Of a stretch of DNA of 64,000 nt, positions 43,812-52,395 are shown in pieces (positions within the stretch are counted from its first letter, which is position 1; each line of letters starts with the position of its first letter). The notes beneath the pieces are model-generated. The model was not told the DNA's origin, made no database searches, and worked only from the letters and a program-made list of their open reading frames with translations. Source of the DNA: SHXR01 sp046160305 (lineage in GTDB: Bacteria > Pseudomonadota > Gammaproteobacteria > Burkholderiales > SG8-39). The position numbers were made by a program, and so were the translations under genes. Location of the stretch: contig JBJXGX010000025.1 in NCBI GenBank assembly GCA_046160305.1, forward strand, positions 1 to 64,000. Reading direction: 5' to 3'.

Positions 43812-45298
43812 GGCAAGCTCCCGAGGGCGGCGTGCGCCTCGTCGACGTCAGAGAACGGCCGTCGACGACCATGGATTTCCTGGTAGGGCTCGTGTCCCTT
43901 TCCGGCCAGAACCACCACATCGCCTGATCGCGCCTCTTGGATCGCCTGATGTATCGCGGTGGCGCGATCCTCGATGCAAACCGATGCGGCCGCGGCCCCG
44001 ACACCTGCTGCGATCTCACGAATGATCGCTTCCGGATCTTCGGTGCGCGGGTTGTCGCTGGTGACGATGATCCGATCGGCGAGGCGACCGGCGAGATCGC
44101 CCATGATCGGACGCTTGCCGCGATCCCGATCGCCGCCGCAACCGAACACGACGATCAAGCGGCCGCCGTTTGACTGTGCGAGATCACGCGCCGCCACCAG
44201 AACTTTTTCGAGCGCATCCGGCGTATGGGCATAGTCGACGATGACCTGCGGCCGCTCACCGCCACCCATCAGTTCCATTCGCCCGGGCACTGGCCGCAAG
44301 TCGGCAAGACATGCGGCCGCCTGCTCGAACGTGAGCCCCGCCGCGATCAAGGCGCCGCAGACCGCCAAGACATTTGCGATATTGAATCGTCCGACAAGTC
44401 CCACGGTGATATCGGAGGACCCGAGCGACGATCTCAGATGGAAGTGCATGCCGGCATGCTCATGCTTGATCGAGGATGCCTCGAGCAGAACATCGCAATC
44501 GGCGTGTGCGGAGGGGTCGGCCGACATGGTGTAGCCAATACGCATGACGGGCCGGCCGGAAACCCGGCGGCAGAGTGCGCGCCCGGACTCGTCATCGAGA
44601 TTCGTGACGATGTGCGTGAGCGACTCGAAGTCGAACAAACGTGCCTTCGCGGCAGCGTAGCTCGCCATGTCGGCATGGTAATCGAGATGATCACGCGACA
44701 GATTGGTGAATACCGCGCACGCGAACCGAACGCCGTCCACGCGCCCTTGATCGAGGCCGATGGACGACACCTCCATTGCCAATGCGTGCGCATGATCGTC
44801 TACCCAACCCGCCATCGCTTTGGCAAGCACGATCGGATCGGGCGTGGTGTTCGGATTCGGTACGAGGGCATCGGGGGATCCCATGCCGAGCGTGCCGACT
44901 ACCGCGGTCTTGCGCCCCACCGCGTTGAGCGCGCGCGCGATCCACTGGCTGGTCGACGTCTTGCCATTGGTACCCGTGATACCAACCACCCACATGCGTC
45001 GCGTCGGTTGCCCATAGACTTCCTGTGCAAGCGGTCCGATCGCATGGCGCAGGCCCTCGATCCCGAGGTGCGGGACGGCCCACGCTGCGTTCCATTCGAA
45101 GTTGCCGCGCTCCCACACCACCGCGCTTGCGCCCCGCGCGATCGCCTGGGGAATGTGCCTGCGGCCGTCGGCCGTGGCACCGGGGTATGCGACGAAGACA
45201 TCGCCACGTTCGACAGCGCGACTGTCGGCACATAGGTTCGCGACCGCTAGGTCTTGCGATTCGAGCGCGCGAATAATCGCAGCGGGTGCGGCGCTCAT
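43805..45298 (-). CDS. murE: UDP-N-acetylmuramoyl-tripeptide synthetase MurE
   Basis: 497-residue Mur ligase adding the third stem residue, normally meso-diaminopimelate in this group. Landmarks are LCADSRAVERGDVFVAYPG, ATP loop GITGTNGKTSTSQW, MEVSSIGLDQGRV, and the TSDNPRTEDPEAIIREI loop, whose DNPR motif is characteristic of the diaminopimelate-type enzyme. ATG at 45298 overlaps the ftsI stop by 4 bases. Confidence 0.97.
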   Translation of the reverse strand: MSAAPAAIIRALESQDLAVANLCADSRAVERGDVFVAYPGATADGRRHIPQAIARGASAVVWERGNFEWNAAWAVPHLGIEGLRHAIGPLAQEVYGQPTRRMWVVGITGTNGKTSTSQWIARALNAVGRKTAVVGTLGMGSPDALVPNPNTTPDPIVLAKAMAGWVDDHAHALAMEVSSIGLDQGRVDGVRFACAVFTNLSRDHLDYHADMASYAAAKARLFDFESLTHIVTNLDDESGRALCRRVSGRPVMRIGYTMSADPSAHADCDVLLEASSIKHEHAGMHFHLRSSLGSSDITVGLVGRFNIANVLAVCGALIAAGLTFEQAAACLADLRPVPGRMELMGGGERPQVIVDYAHTPDALEKVLVAARDLAQSNGGRLIVVFGCGGDRDRGKRPIMGDLAGRLADRIIVTSDNPRTEDPEAIIREIAAGVGAAAASVCIEDRATAIHQAIQEARSGDVVVLAGKGHEPYQEIHGRRRPFSDVDEAHAALGSLPC

Positions 45299-47028
45299 GT
45301 GGATTCCTTCAACTCGGCCGAGGGCGGCGGCAGCTCGATGGCTTTCATCGGTGCATCGGGCAGCACACCAAGGACGCGGAGCGCCCCGCCCATCACCAAC
45401 GAGAACACCGGCGCCGCGACGAGTCCGCCGTAGTATTGGCCGGCACGCGGTTCATCGATCATCACGGCGATCACGAGACGCGGTTCGGAGACCGGCGCGA
45501 AGCCCACGAACGAGGCGACATGTTTGTCAGCTGCGTAGAGTCCATTCTCGAGCTTTCGTGCGGTGCCCGTCTTGCCCGCCACGCGGTAGCCCATCACCTG
45601 GGCACGCGGCGCGGTACCACCGGTTTGCACCGCCATCTCGAGCATCTTGCGTACTTCTTGCGCGGTCTTTGCCGAGATGACCGGCTTGCCTTGCGCGAAT
45701 CGATCCATGCGCGACAAGCTGAGGGGCACCATGTCGCCATCACGCGCGAAGATCGTATAGGCACGTGCGAGCTGCACGAGGCTGATCGCGATGCCATGCC
45801 CATACGACATGGTCGCCTGCTCGATCGGTCGCCAGGTATTCGCGGGCCGCACTTTGCCGGTCGCCTCGCCCGGGAAGCCAAGCCGCATCGAGGTTCCGAA
45901 TCCGACCCCGTTGAAAAGGGACCACATCGATTCGGAAGACAGGTCGAGTGCGATTTTTGCCGATCCGACATTGCTTGATTTCTGAATGACCTCGGCAACC
46001 GTGAGCAGACCCGCGGGATGCGCGTCGCGAATGGTCGCCGTTCCGATCGCGAGCGACCCGGGCGCGGTCTGGATCTGCGTTTGCGCCGTCATCCTGCCCG
46101 TCTCGAGCGCCACCGCCACGGTGAACGGCTTCAACGTGGACCCTGGCTCGAAAGCATCGGTCACGGCCCGGTTGCGCATCGCGCCGGCTACGATGTGATC
46201 ACGATTGTTCGGGTTGTACGTGGGTACATTCGCAAGGGCGAGAATCTCTCCGGTGGTCGAGTCGATCACCACGATTCCGCCGCCGGTCGCGCGATGATCG
46301 GTAACCGCCTGCCGCAACGCACGGAACGCGAGGTTCTGGATGTTGGTGTCAAGGGCGAGCATGAGTTCCCGCCCCTCATGCGCGGTTCGAAGCCCCTCGA
46401 CGTCCTCGATGATCCGTCCGAATCGATCCTTGATCACCCGACGATTGCCGGGTTTGCCGGCCAGATGATCTTGGAATGCGAGCTCGATGCCCTCTTGCCC
46501 GACGTCGTCCCGGCCAGTGAAGCCGAGCATATGCGCCATCACATCGCCGCCCGGGTAGTAGCGACGATATTCGCGCCGATGAAAAACGCCTGGGATCCCA
46601 AGTGCGTCAAGGCGATCCGCAACCTCTGGGGCCACTTGCCGCCGCAAATAGGCAAAGTTGTTTTCGGCGGCACCCAGGCGCTTCGAAATCTCCCGCGGAT
46701 GGAGATCGATCACGCGCGCGATCTGGCTGATCTGCGCCGGCGTCGCCTTGAATTCGTTCGGCACCACCCAGATCGACCGAACCGGCGTGCTGACCGCGAG
46801 GGGTTCACCTTTCCGATCGAGAATGCGGCCGCGATGAGCCGGCACTTCGATGATGCGGCTATAGCGTAACGCGCCCTCTTCTTGCAGGAAATCCTTGTTC
46901 ATCTTCTGCAGGTAGAAGGCACGTCCGATCAGGACGACGAACACGGCGGCAAACAACGTGATGACGACCCGCGAGCGCCATGCAGGCAGCGTTCCAGCCG
47001 TGCTCGGCGTGCGGGGGAGTTTTTTCAC
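45295..47028 (-). CDS. ftsI: Septal transpeptidase FtsI (penicillin-binding protein 3)
   Basis: 577-residue class B PBP. A short cytoplasmic tail, one membrane helix (about residues 18-36), and a dimerisation domain precede the transpeptidase domain. The catalytic motifs are FEPGSTLKPFTV (SxxK), KSSNVGSAK (SxN) and VAGKTGTARK (KTG). The start codon is GTG at 47028; it overlaps the ftsL stop by 4 bases. It works with FtsW. Confidence 0.97.
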   Translation of the reverse strand: MKKLPRTPSTAGTLPAWRSRVVITLFAAVFVVLIGRAFYLQKMNKDFLQEEGALRYSRIIEVPAHRGRILDRKGEPLAVSTPVRSIWVVPNEFKATPAQISQIARVIDLHPREISKRLGAAENNFAYLRRQVAPEVADRLDALGIPGVFHRREYRRYYPGGDVMAHMLGFTGRDDVGQEGIELAFQDHLAGKPGNRRVIKDRFGRIIEDVEGLRTAHEGRELMLALDTNIQNLAFRALRQAVTDHRATGGGIVVIDSTTGEILALANVPTYNPNNRDHIVAGAMRNRAVTDAFEPGSTLKPFTVAVALETGRMTAQTQIQTAPGSLAIGTATIRDAHPAGLLTVAEVIQKSSNVGSAKIALDLSSESMWSLFNGVGFGTSMRLGFPGEATGKVRPANTWRPIEQATMSYGHGIAISLVQLARAYTIFARDGDMVPLSLSRMDRFAQGKPVISAKTAQEVRKMLEMAVQTGGTAPRAQVMGYRVAGKTGTARKLENGLYAADKHVASFVGFAPVSEPRLVIAVMIDEPRAGQYYGGLVAAPVFSLVMGGALRVLGVLPDAPMKAIELPPPSAELKEST

Positions 47029-47303
47029 TTCCGCTCGACTCCTTGCAGGATGACGGTCCGTGAGGGATCGGTTGGCCGCATGCGCAGTTTTTCCGCGGCG
47101 ATCCGCTCGACGCGCGCATGCATGGCCTGCGTGCTTTGCTCCAGCTGCAGCTGCCCGAACTCGACATCCAGGGTTCGGGACCGCGCCATCTCGTGTTCAT
47201 GTTGCGTCACCATGCGCCGCGCCTTGTGTTGGGACGTAACAAGACCTAACGCGCACACGACCAGCAGGCCGATCAGGAGAAGGTTGGTGCGGACCAGGGT
47301 CAT
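47025..47303 (-). CDS. ftsL: Cell division protein FtsL
   Basis: 92-residue bitopic protein. One membrane helix (residues about 6-24) is followed by a periplasmic coiled coil (HEHEMARSRTLDVEFGQLQL) and a short tail with KLRMRPTDPSRTVIL. It is weakly conserved but fixed by its position between rsmH and ftsI and by 4-base overlaps on both sides. Confidence 0.94.
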   Translation of the reverse strand: MTLVRTNLLLIGLLVVCALGLVTSQHKARRMVTQHEHEMARSRTLDVEFGQLQLEQSTQAMHARVERIAAEKLRMRPTDPSRTVILQGVERK

Positions 47304-48241
47304 CGCGTGACCGCCATCCGCTCGGCAACCCGCAGGATCGCGCTCCGGGCGCGCGGATTCGCGCTAACTTCCTGGTGAGCGGCGCGAACAGGCTTGCCGA
47401 TCACCGATAGCGTCGGTTGCGGCAGATCCGCATCGCGGATCGGCAGGCGCGCGAATCGCGCTTCCGGATGGGCCGCGTCGCGCATGAAACGCTTGACGAT
47501 GCGATCCTCCAGCGAGTGGAAGCTGATCACGACAAGGCGTCCGCGTGGGCTCAGCATGTCCATGGCTTCTTTCAATCCTGCCGGAAGCTCTTCAAGCTCC
47601 GCATTGATGTGAATCCGTAAAGCTTGGAAGGTACGCGTCGCCGGATCCTGGCCCGGCTCGCGCGTCCGGACCGAGCGACCCACGATATCGGCAAGTTGTC
47701 GAGTGGTGCGGATCGGGTCGCGGGTCCGAGCAGCAACAATCGCCTTTGCAACCTGCCGAGCAAACCGTTCTTCGCCATAGTCTCGAAGTACCTCCGTTAT
47801 CTCGGTCTCATCGGCTTCATGCAGCCACTCGGCACTCGTTCGTCCACGCGTGGGATCCATGCGCATGTCGAGTGGCCCGTCGAAGCGGAACGAGAAGCCG
47901 CGCGCCGGATCGTCCAGCTGCGGGGATGAGACGCCAAGATCGAAGAGCACGCCGTGAGCCTCGCTGATGCCAGCTTGCGAGCATGCGGCACGGAGCTGTC
48001 CGAATTCGGCATGAACCATGGCAAAACGCGGATCGTTGATCGCCCGTGCGACCTCGATGGCTTGCGGATCGCGGTCCAGGGCGACGAGTCGTCCGGTGGG
48101 CCCAAGACGCTCGAGGATGGCACGGCTGTGCCCGCCGCGACCGAACGTTGCATCGACATAGCAGCCATCGACGCGGATCGAAAGCGCATCGAGCGCCTCG
48201 GCGAGCATCACCGGCGTGTGGGAGAAAGTGGCAGAGATCAT
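47300..48241 (-). CDS. rsmH: 16S rRNA (cytosine(1402)-N(4))-methyltransferase RsmH
   Basis: 313-residue SAM-dependent methyltransferase (MraW). Landmarks are HTPVMLAEALDAL, VDATFGRGGHSRAIL (SAM site), GVLFDLGVSSPQLDDPARGFSF and ISFHSLEDRIVKRFM. ATG at 48241 is used; a TTG one codon upstream is possible. It lies 24 bases after mraZ and overlaps ftsL by 4 bases. Confidence 0.97.
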   Translation of the reverse strand: MISATFSHTPVMLAEALDALSIRVDGCYVDATFGRGGHSRAILERLGPTGRLVALDRDPQAIEVARAINDPRFAMVHAEFGQLRAACSQAGISEAHGVLFDLGVSSPQLDDPARGFSFRFDGPLDMRMDPTRGRTSAEWLHEADETEITEVLRDYGEERFARQVAKAIVAARTRDPIRTTRQLADIVGRSVRTREPGQDPATRTFQALRIHINAELEELPAGLKEAMDMLSPRGRLVVISFHSLEDRIVKRFMRDAAHPEARFARLPIRDADLPQPTLSVIGKPVRAAHQEVSANPRARSAILRVAERMAVTR

Positions 48242-48265
48242 CAATCGCCGTCATTCCACTGACCA

Positions 48266-48709
48266 TCAGAGGGTAAATGACTCACCGCCAGGCGGTGGTC
48301 CGGTAAAGGTTGTGGTCCGCTGGGCTTTTTCCAGTGAGCGCCACGCTTCGAGATCCCAGATTTCGATCCGGTTGCCTTGCCCCATCAACTTCACGTCTTT
48401 CGTAATGGAGGCCTGCTCCCGAAGGGACTGGGAGATCAGAATGCGGTCGCTCTTGTCTAGTTTGTGGTCTTCCGCATGCCCGATGACCATGCGCTGCCAC
48501 CATCTGGCCTGATCGCTGAATGCGGAGAGTTGGTTCAGGCGGCTCGCCACCACCTGCCAGACATCACGTGGATAAAGAATCAGGCAGCCGTCCGGCCCTG
48601 CAGTGAGGACTAACTCGGGGTCAAGCGAGAGCTGGTCGCGATAACGCTTCGGGAGCGCCAAGCGCCCCTTGTCGTCTAGACTCGCTTCGGATGATCCTTT
48701 GATGAACAC
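48266..48709 (-). CDS. mraZ: Division/cell-wall cluster repressor MraZ
   Basis: 147-residue DNA-binding protein with two SpoVT/AbrB-like motifs (ASLDDKGRLALPKRYRD and LDKSDRILISQSLREQA). It represses the dcw promoter by binding GTGGG-type repeats, which are present upstream here. The start codon is GTG at 48709; the frame before it does not match the family. Confidence 0.95.
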   Translation of the reverse strand: MFIKGSSEASLDDKGRLALPKRYRDQLSLDPELVLTAGPDGCLILYPRDVWQVVASRLNQLSAFSDQARWWQRMVIGHAEDHKLDKSDRILISQSLREQASITKDVKLMGQGNRIEIWDLEAWRSLEKAQRTTTFTGPPPGGESFTL

Positions 48710-48794
48710 GGTGCCCCGGGCGGACTGGGTCGCGCAAAACGGTTCGCGCTGCCGGGGATAGAAAGCAGGAACGCCACGAGGGTGGTGAAAGGAC

Positions 48795-48816
48795 GGCGAA
48801 ATTAACAGAATTCGCC
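48795..48816. repeat. Inverted repeat in the mraZ leader
   Basis: GGCGAA (48795-48800) and TTCGCC (48811-48816) form a 6-bp stem with a 10-base loop in the expected mraZ leader. Function unknown. Confidence 0.4.
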
Positions 48817-48822
48817 ACCAAA

Positions 48823-48849
48823 TCCCACTTTTCTACCCCTGGTTCCCAC
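48823..48849 (-). promoter_or_regulatory. MraZ-box-like GTGGGA repeats
   Basis: On the minus strand GTGGGA occurs at 48844-48849 and 48823-48828, 21 bases apart (two helical turns), each preceded by AA, with a further G-rich AGGGGT between them. MraZ is known to bind repeats of this type. The first copy overlaps the proposed -10 element, fitting repression. Confidence 0.65.
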
Positions 48850-48877
48850 TTTAGGGCATGAAACGACCCTTGGTCAA
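48848..48877 (-). promoter_or_regulatory. Probable promoter of the dcw cluster (mraZ promoter)
   Basis: On the minus strand a -35 TTGACC (48872-48877) and a -10 TAAAGT (48848-48853) are spaced by 18 bases. They point towards mraZ and are overlapped by the GTGGGA boxes. Confidence 0.55.
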
Positions 48878-49013
48878 GCTCGATGGCGTGATTTATTTAA
48901 CCGCAACAAGGACTTATGGGCGGTATGTGAAGGAGACTAAAGGAAGTGAATATGAGAATTTTCAAAACGTTACGATGACAATCGAATGTAATGACTGAGC
49001 ATTAAACGCAAAA

Positions 49014-49032
49014 TTTCATCATTGTGATGAAA
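49014..49032 (-). terminator. A+T-rich palindrome, possible terminator of the leftward 182-residue gene
   Basis: TTTCATCA and TGATGAAA form a perfect 8-bp stem with a 3-base loop 25 bases beyond the stop of the leftward gene. On the minus strand it is followed by TTTTGCG. The stem is weak in G+C, so it may instead be a protein-binding palindrome. Confidence 0.35.
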
Positions 49033-49057
49033 AATCACAGGCCCCCCCGCGAGGCGG

Positions 49058-49606
49058 TCAATGCAAGTGCTTCGTTCCACCCGGCATTGGACCACGCATG
49101 GAGGATGCGCCCGGGCCGGTATTGCCCGAGGCCTTGCGCTGCTCGAACAGCTTCGTCATCACCGCCACGACTTCGCCGATTTCGGCATCGGAGAATTGTC
49201 GCGCGAGCATCGTCGATACGTCTTGCACCATACGACGGCGCTTCGCATCCTCGATGGCATCCGCCGAGGGCCCGATGAATATGACACCGAATTCGTCGCG
49301 CCCGTCTTCATGATAGTAGGAGACCTCCACCTCGGTGGTCTGCTCACAATACTGACCAAGCGATGCGAGTGATTCTTCAACGGCCCGTTGAAAATTGCGA
49401 CCGACCCAACCGGTCCAACAGATCTGCAGCACGCGCCGACGCGAATCCATCGCGATACCGGGCTCTTCTTCGCGCGCGCTCGTCGCTTCGGTAAGGGAAT
49501 CAACGTCAACGTACTCGAACCAGGTGCGCAACGCGGTCTCGATGTCGCCGACGGATACGCCGCGCTTCAAAGGAACTTCGCCGTGAACGTGAACTTCAGT
49601 ATGCAT
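49058..49606 (-). CDS. Conserved-looking protein of unknown function
   Basis: 182 residues from ATG 49606 (MHTEVHVHGEVPLKRGV). I do not recognise the family. No signal peptide or membrane helix is seen. The N-terminal part has GVSVGDIETALRTWFEYVDVDSL, the middle is alpha/beta-like (WTGWVGRNFQRAVEESLASL, VEVSYYHEDGRDEFGVIFIG), then RRRMVQDVSTMLARQFSDAEI, and the C-terminus is Gly/Pro-rich. Codon use fits a real gene. It is isolated: the mraZ region lies downstream and a divergent nitroreductase gene upstream. Upstream in-frame codons are excluded as unlike coding sequence. Confidence 0.7.
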   Translation of the reverse strand: MHTEVHVHGEVPLKRGVSVGDIETALRTWFEYVDVDSLTEATSAREEEPGIAMDSRRRVLQICWTGWVGRNFQRAVEESLASLGQYCEQTTEVEVSYYHEDGRDEFGVIFIGPSADAIEDAKRRRMVQDVSTMLARQFSDAEIGEVVAVMTKLFEQRKASGNTGPGASSMRGPMPGGTKHLH

Positions 49607-49856
49607 GTTTTCAGTGAGATGATTGCAGACACGGCGTGGGGCCACGCCTCTTGACGCCACTATACCCCGATCGCGTGTACCTCTCCACCGATCGCGCACG
49701 CGTCGCCAAAATCCTCGGACACCGCGACGCTGTTGCGATCCGCGCCATCCGGACCATGTTTGACATCCCGCGCCATGTTCGCGAAGATCGGCGGTCGCCG
49801 ATCGCTCGAGCCAGTCAGAAGGCGCCGGTCGCTACCACAACCCCTAGGAGTCAACA

Positions 49857-50450
49857 ATGCCGCTCGACGCCACAGCTCTCGATCTCATTTTTCGCAAGGC
49901 CCGCTCGATCAATGTATGGCTGCCCAAGCCGGTGTCGGACGACCAGATCCGGTCGATCTACGAACTCATGAAGTGGGGCCCGACATCGGCGAACTCCTCG
50001 CCCGCTCGCATATTGTTCCTGCGAACATCGGCGGCGAAGGAACGGTTGAGGCCGGCACTCAGCGCGCAAAACGCCGACAAGACGATGAGCGCCCCCGTTT
50101 CAGCGATCATTGCCAACGACTCTCGCTTCTATGAAAACCTGCCCAAGCTTTTCTTGCATAACCAGACGGCGCGATCGTGGTTCGACGGTGAAGACAAGAA
50201 GGATGTCGCGGCGGTTACCTCGATGCGCAACGGCACGCTCCAGGGCGGCTACTTCATCGTCGCGGCGCGGGCGCTTGGCCTTGATTGCGGACCGATGTCC
50301 GGATTCGACAATGCAATCGTCGACAAGACATTTTTCCCGGACGGTCGCTTGAAGTCGAACTTCATCTGCAATATCGGATACGCGGATCCCGAAAAGATCA
50401 TGCCGCGCAATCCGCGACTTTCATTCGACGACGCGTGTCAGTTGTTGTAG
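49857..50450 (+). CDS. Nitroreductase-family FMN oxidoreductase (RutE/malonic semialdehyde reductase-like)
   Basis: 197 residues. The nitroreductase fold shows YELMKWGPTSANSSPARILF near the FMN site, MRNGTLQGGYFIVAARALGLDCGPMSGFDN and FICNIGYADPEKIMPRNPRLSFDD. These match RutE/HadB-like proteins, which reduce 3-oxopropanoate (malonic semialdehyde) to 3-hydroxypropanoate with NADPH. AGGAGT precedes the ATG by six bases. No other rut gene is nearby, so the physiological substrate is open. A 17-bp duplication overlaps its stop. Confidence 0.85.
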   Translation: MPLDATALDLIFRKARSINVWLPKPVSDDQIRSIYELMKWGPTSANSSPARILFLRTSAAKERLRPALSAQNADKTMSAPVSAIIANDSRFYENLPKLFLHNQTARSWFDGEDKKDVAAVTSMRNGTLQGGYFIVAARALGLDCGPMSGFDNAIVDKTFFPDGRLKSNFICNIGYADPEKIMPRNPRLSFDDACQLL

Positions 50451-50472
50451 GCCTTCAGTTGTTGTAGGCCTT
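50439..50472 (+). repeat. Perfect 17-bp tandem duplication across a stop codon
   Basis: CAGTTGTTGTAGGCCTT occurs twice with no gap (50439-50455 and 50456-50472). The first copy contains the TAG of the nitroreductase gene. It looks like recent replication slippage. Confidence 0.9.
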
Positions 50473-50495
50473 TTGCATCGAGCGGCACGGGGGAG

Positions 50496-51494
50496 TTATC
50501 CGCCAACGAGCTCCACCTTGCCGCTGACTGTCGATCGAAATACCGCATCGAGCGCCGAGATGTTCGCGATCATCTGCGATTGCGGTACCGGATAGTCGGC
50601 ACGACCTTCGCACGCATCGCCGAACGCCTCGAGGTTGGTGAGCACCGTATGCGCGGTGGGATAGCTGGTCGTGACCGCCTCTCCGCCGCGCTTGCACACC
50701 GTGAGGGTCCAGCCTTTCGGTGTTTCAGGATGCGCGATGTCGCGCACTTCTACCCAGCCATGGGAGCAGTAGACGGAGAAGCGCCCATAGAACGGTGTCG
50801 CGAGGATTGCACTGATCATCGAATGGCCGCCGTTCTTGAACGACACCATGATCGCCAGCGTATCGCCGTTGGTGAGCTGACTCCCAAGCTGCTTGACGCT
50901 CGCCCGCACCCAGTCGGCCTCGCCGAACACGCCCACCGACAGGTCGAGCATATGGATGCCGGTTGCCGTCATCGGACCGGCCGGTGCCTCTTTGTTCGAG
51001 AGGCGCCAGTTGTCGGCGTTCAACGTCAGGAATTTGTCCTGGCTGAAATTGCAATCAACCTGCAGCGGCGTACCAAGCTCGCCCGTCTTGATCATGCGCA
51101 TCATCTCGAGAATCGGTGGATTGAAGCGCATCTCGTGGCCCACCGCGATCTTTACACCGGCATCGTTCACGGCCTTGATCGCCTTCAGCACTTCGTCCCG
51201 CGACATGCAAAGCGGCTTCTCGCAGAACACATGCTTCCCCGCCCGCGCCACCGCCTGGATCTGCTCGCAATGCAACGTGTGTGGCGTGCAGAGAACCACA
51301 CCTTTTACGTTCGGATCCTTCAGCACGTCGTCAAGCGAGGGACTGAATGCGACACCGTGCTTCGCGCCAACGTATTTCGCCGCTTCAACGCTCACATCGG
51401 CAACGCGCACGAGCTTCAACTTATTGCTGGTGACGACGAGATCGGAAATAATCTTGCCCCACCATCCTAGGCCCACAACCGCGATATTCAACAT
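50496..51494 (-). CDS. Gfo/Idh/MocA-family NAD(P)-dependent oxidoreductase
   Basis: 332 residues from ATG 51494. The Rossmann start is LNIAVVGLGWWGK, followed by CTPHTLHCEQIQAV and the family motif HVFCEKPLCMS, with the catalytic-type lysine in EKP. The C-terminal alpha/beta domain contains GPMTATGIHMLDL with a conserved His. Substrates in this family are sugars, cyclitols or small cyclic compounds. It is paralogous to the gene at 53820-54815 and ends the leftward operon, 11 bases after the amidohydrolase. Confidence 0.9.
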   Translation of the reverse strand: MLNIAVVGLGWWGKIISDLVVTSNKLKLVRVADVSVEAAKYVGAKHGVAFSPSLDDVLKDPNVKGVVLCTPHTLHCEQIQAVARAGKHVFCEKPLCMSRDEVLKAIKAVNDAGVKIAVGHEMRFNPPILEMMRMIKTGELGTPLQVDCNFSQDKFLTLNADNWRLSNKEAPAGPMTATGIHMLDLSVGVFGEADWVRASVKQLGSQLTNGDTLAIMVSFKNGGHSMISAILATPFYGRFSVYCSHGWVEVRDIAHPETPKGWTLTVCKRGGEAVTTSYPTAHTVLTNLEAFGDACEGRADYPVPQSQMIANISALDAVFRSTVSGKVELVGG

Positions 51495-51505
51495 GCATTG
51501 CTCCG

Positions 51506-52387
51506 TTATTCGAGGCGGTACACCCGCGCCGCCGTATCGTGAAAGATCATTTGCCGGTCGCGTGCCGAGGCGCCCGCGAGTAGTGCCTGCATCGTCGAGA
51601 GGATCGCGCCATAGGGCGTCCACAGCTTCTCGATCGGAAAATTGCTGCCGAACATGCAGCGCGCCGGACCAAACAACGCGAGCGTTTCCTCCACCGGTTG
51701 CCGCCACAATTCGACCGAGCATTGCCGCACGAATGTCCCCAGGCCGGAAAATTTGGTCACGACGTTCGGACACTCGGAAAGCGAGCGCATCCCTTTACGC
51801 CAGGCCGCAATGCCGTCAGCGGACCGGTCCTCGAACATCCCCGCATGCAACAGGACGAATGTGAGCCCCGGAAAGTCCCGCGCGAGGTGGACACTGTCCG
51901 CCATCTGACTTGCGAAGACCTGCAGCTCGAACAAGAGCCCGCGCTTCTCGATCTCCTTCAAGCCACGACGCCAGGCCGGATCGTTCATCAGATCGGTCCG
52001 CGCGGCGAACCGATACAGCGTTTTCTCGTGCCAATGGATCTGCTGACGGATCCCGCGAAGATTCTTGTACGCGAGCATCCGGTCGAGCGTCTCGGCAACA
52101 TCGGATGCCGCGAGATCGGCGTAGCCGACGATTCCGTGTGGAAAACCGTGACGATCGGCCACCGACTGCACCCAGGCCACTTCGTCTACCGATCGATCGA
52201 CCGGCCAGTTCGCCTGTACGTACACCGACTTCACGACATTCGACGCCTTCACATCCAGCAAGAACTCCTCGATCGGATAGTCCCGCTGCAATGCGCCGTA
52301 CTCACCGAAAATCCGCGGCTGCTGCGGACCCTGGAGCCACTTGAGGTCCGCCTGCCGCCAGATGTGATGATGGGCGTCGACGATCAT
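51506..52387 (-). CDS. Amidohydrolase-family protein (lactonase-like, COG3618 type)
   Basis: 293 residues, TIM-barrel amidohydrolase_2. The start MIVDAHHHIW gives the metal-binding HxH; FVLLHAGMFED and VVTKFSGLGTFV follow, then CMFGSNFPIEKLW, where a catalytic Asp would normally sit after GSN/GSD. Relatives include fuconolactonase, rhamnonolactonase and 2-pyrone-4,6-dicarboxylate lactonase, so hydrolysis of a lactone is likely. It lies 8 bases after the NTF2-like gene and 11 bases before a Gfo/Idh/MocA gene. Confidence 0.87.
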   Translation of the reverse strand: MIVDAHHHIWRQADLKWLQGPQQPRIFGEYGALQRDYPIEEFLLDVKASNVVKSVYVQANWPVDRSVDEVAWVQSVADRHGFPHGIVGYADLAASDVAETLDRMLAYKNLRGIRQQIHWHEKTLYRFAARTDLMNDPAWRRGLKEIEKRGLLFELQVFASQMADSVHLARDFPGLTFVLLHAGMFEDRSADGIAAWRKGMRSLSECPNVVTKFSGLGTFVRQCSVELWRQPVEETLALFGPARCMFGSNFPIEKLWTPYGAILSTMQALLAGASARDRQMIFHDTAARVYRLE

Positions 52388-52395
52388 TTCGCCAT

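Larger units (their letters stand above)
48710..49057. other. mraZ upstream region, partly A+T-rich
   Basis: 348 bases without an established gene. The left part (48790-48880) holds the mraZ promoter and boxes. The right part (about 48880-49035) is clearly more A+T-rich than its surroundings and contains a rightward 46-codon open frame of doubtful status and a perfect 8-bp palindrome. Confidence 0.6.
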
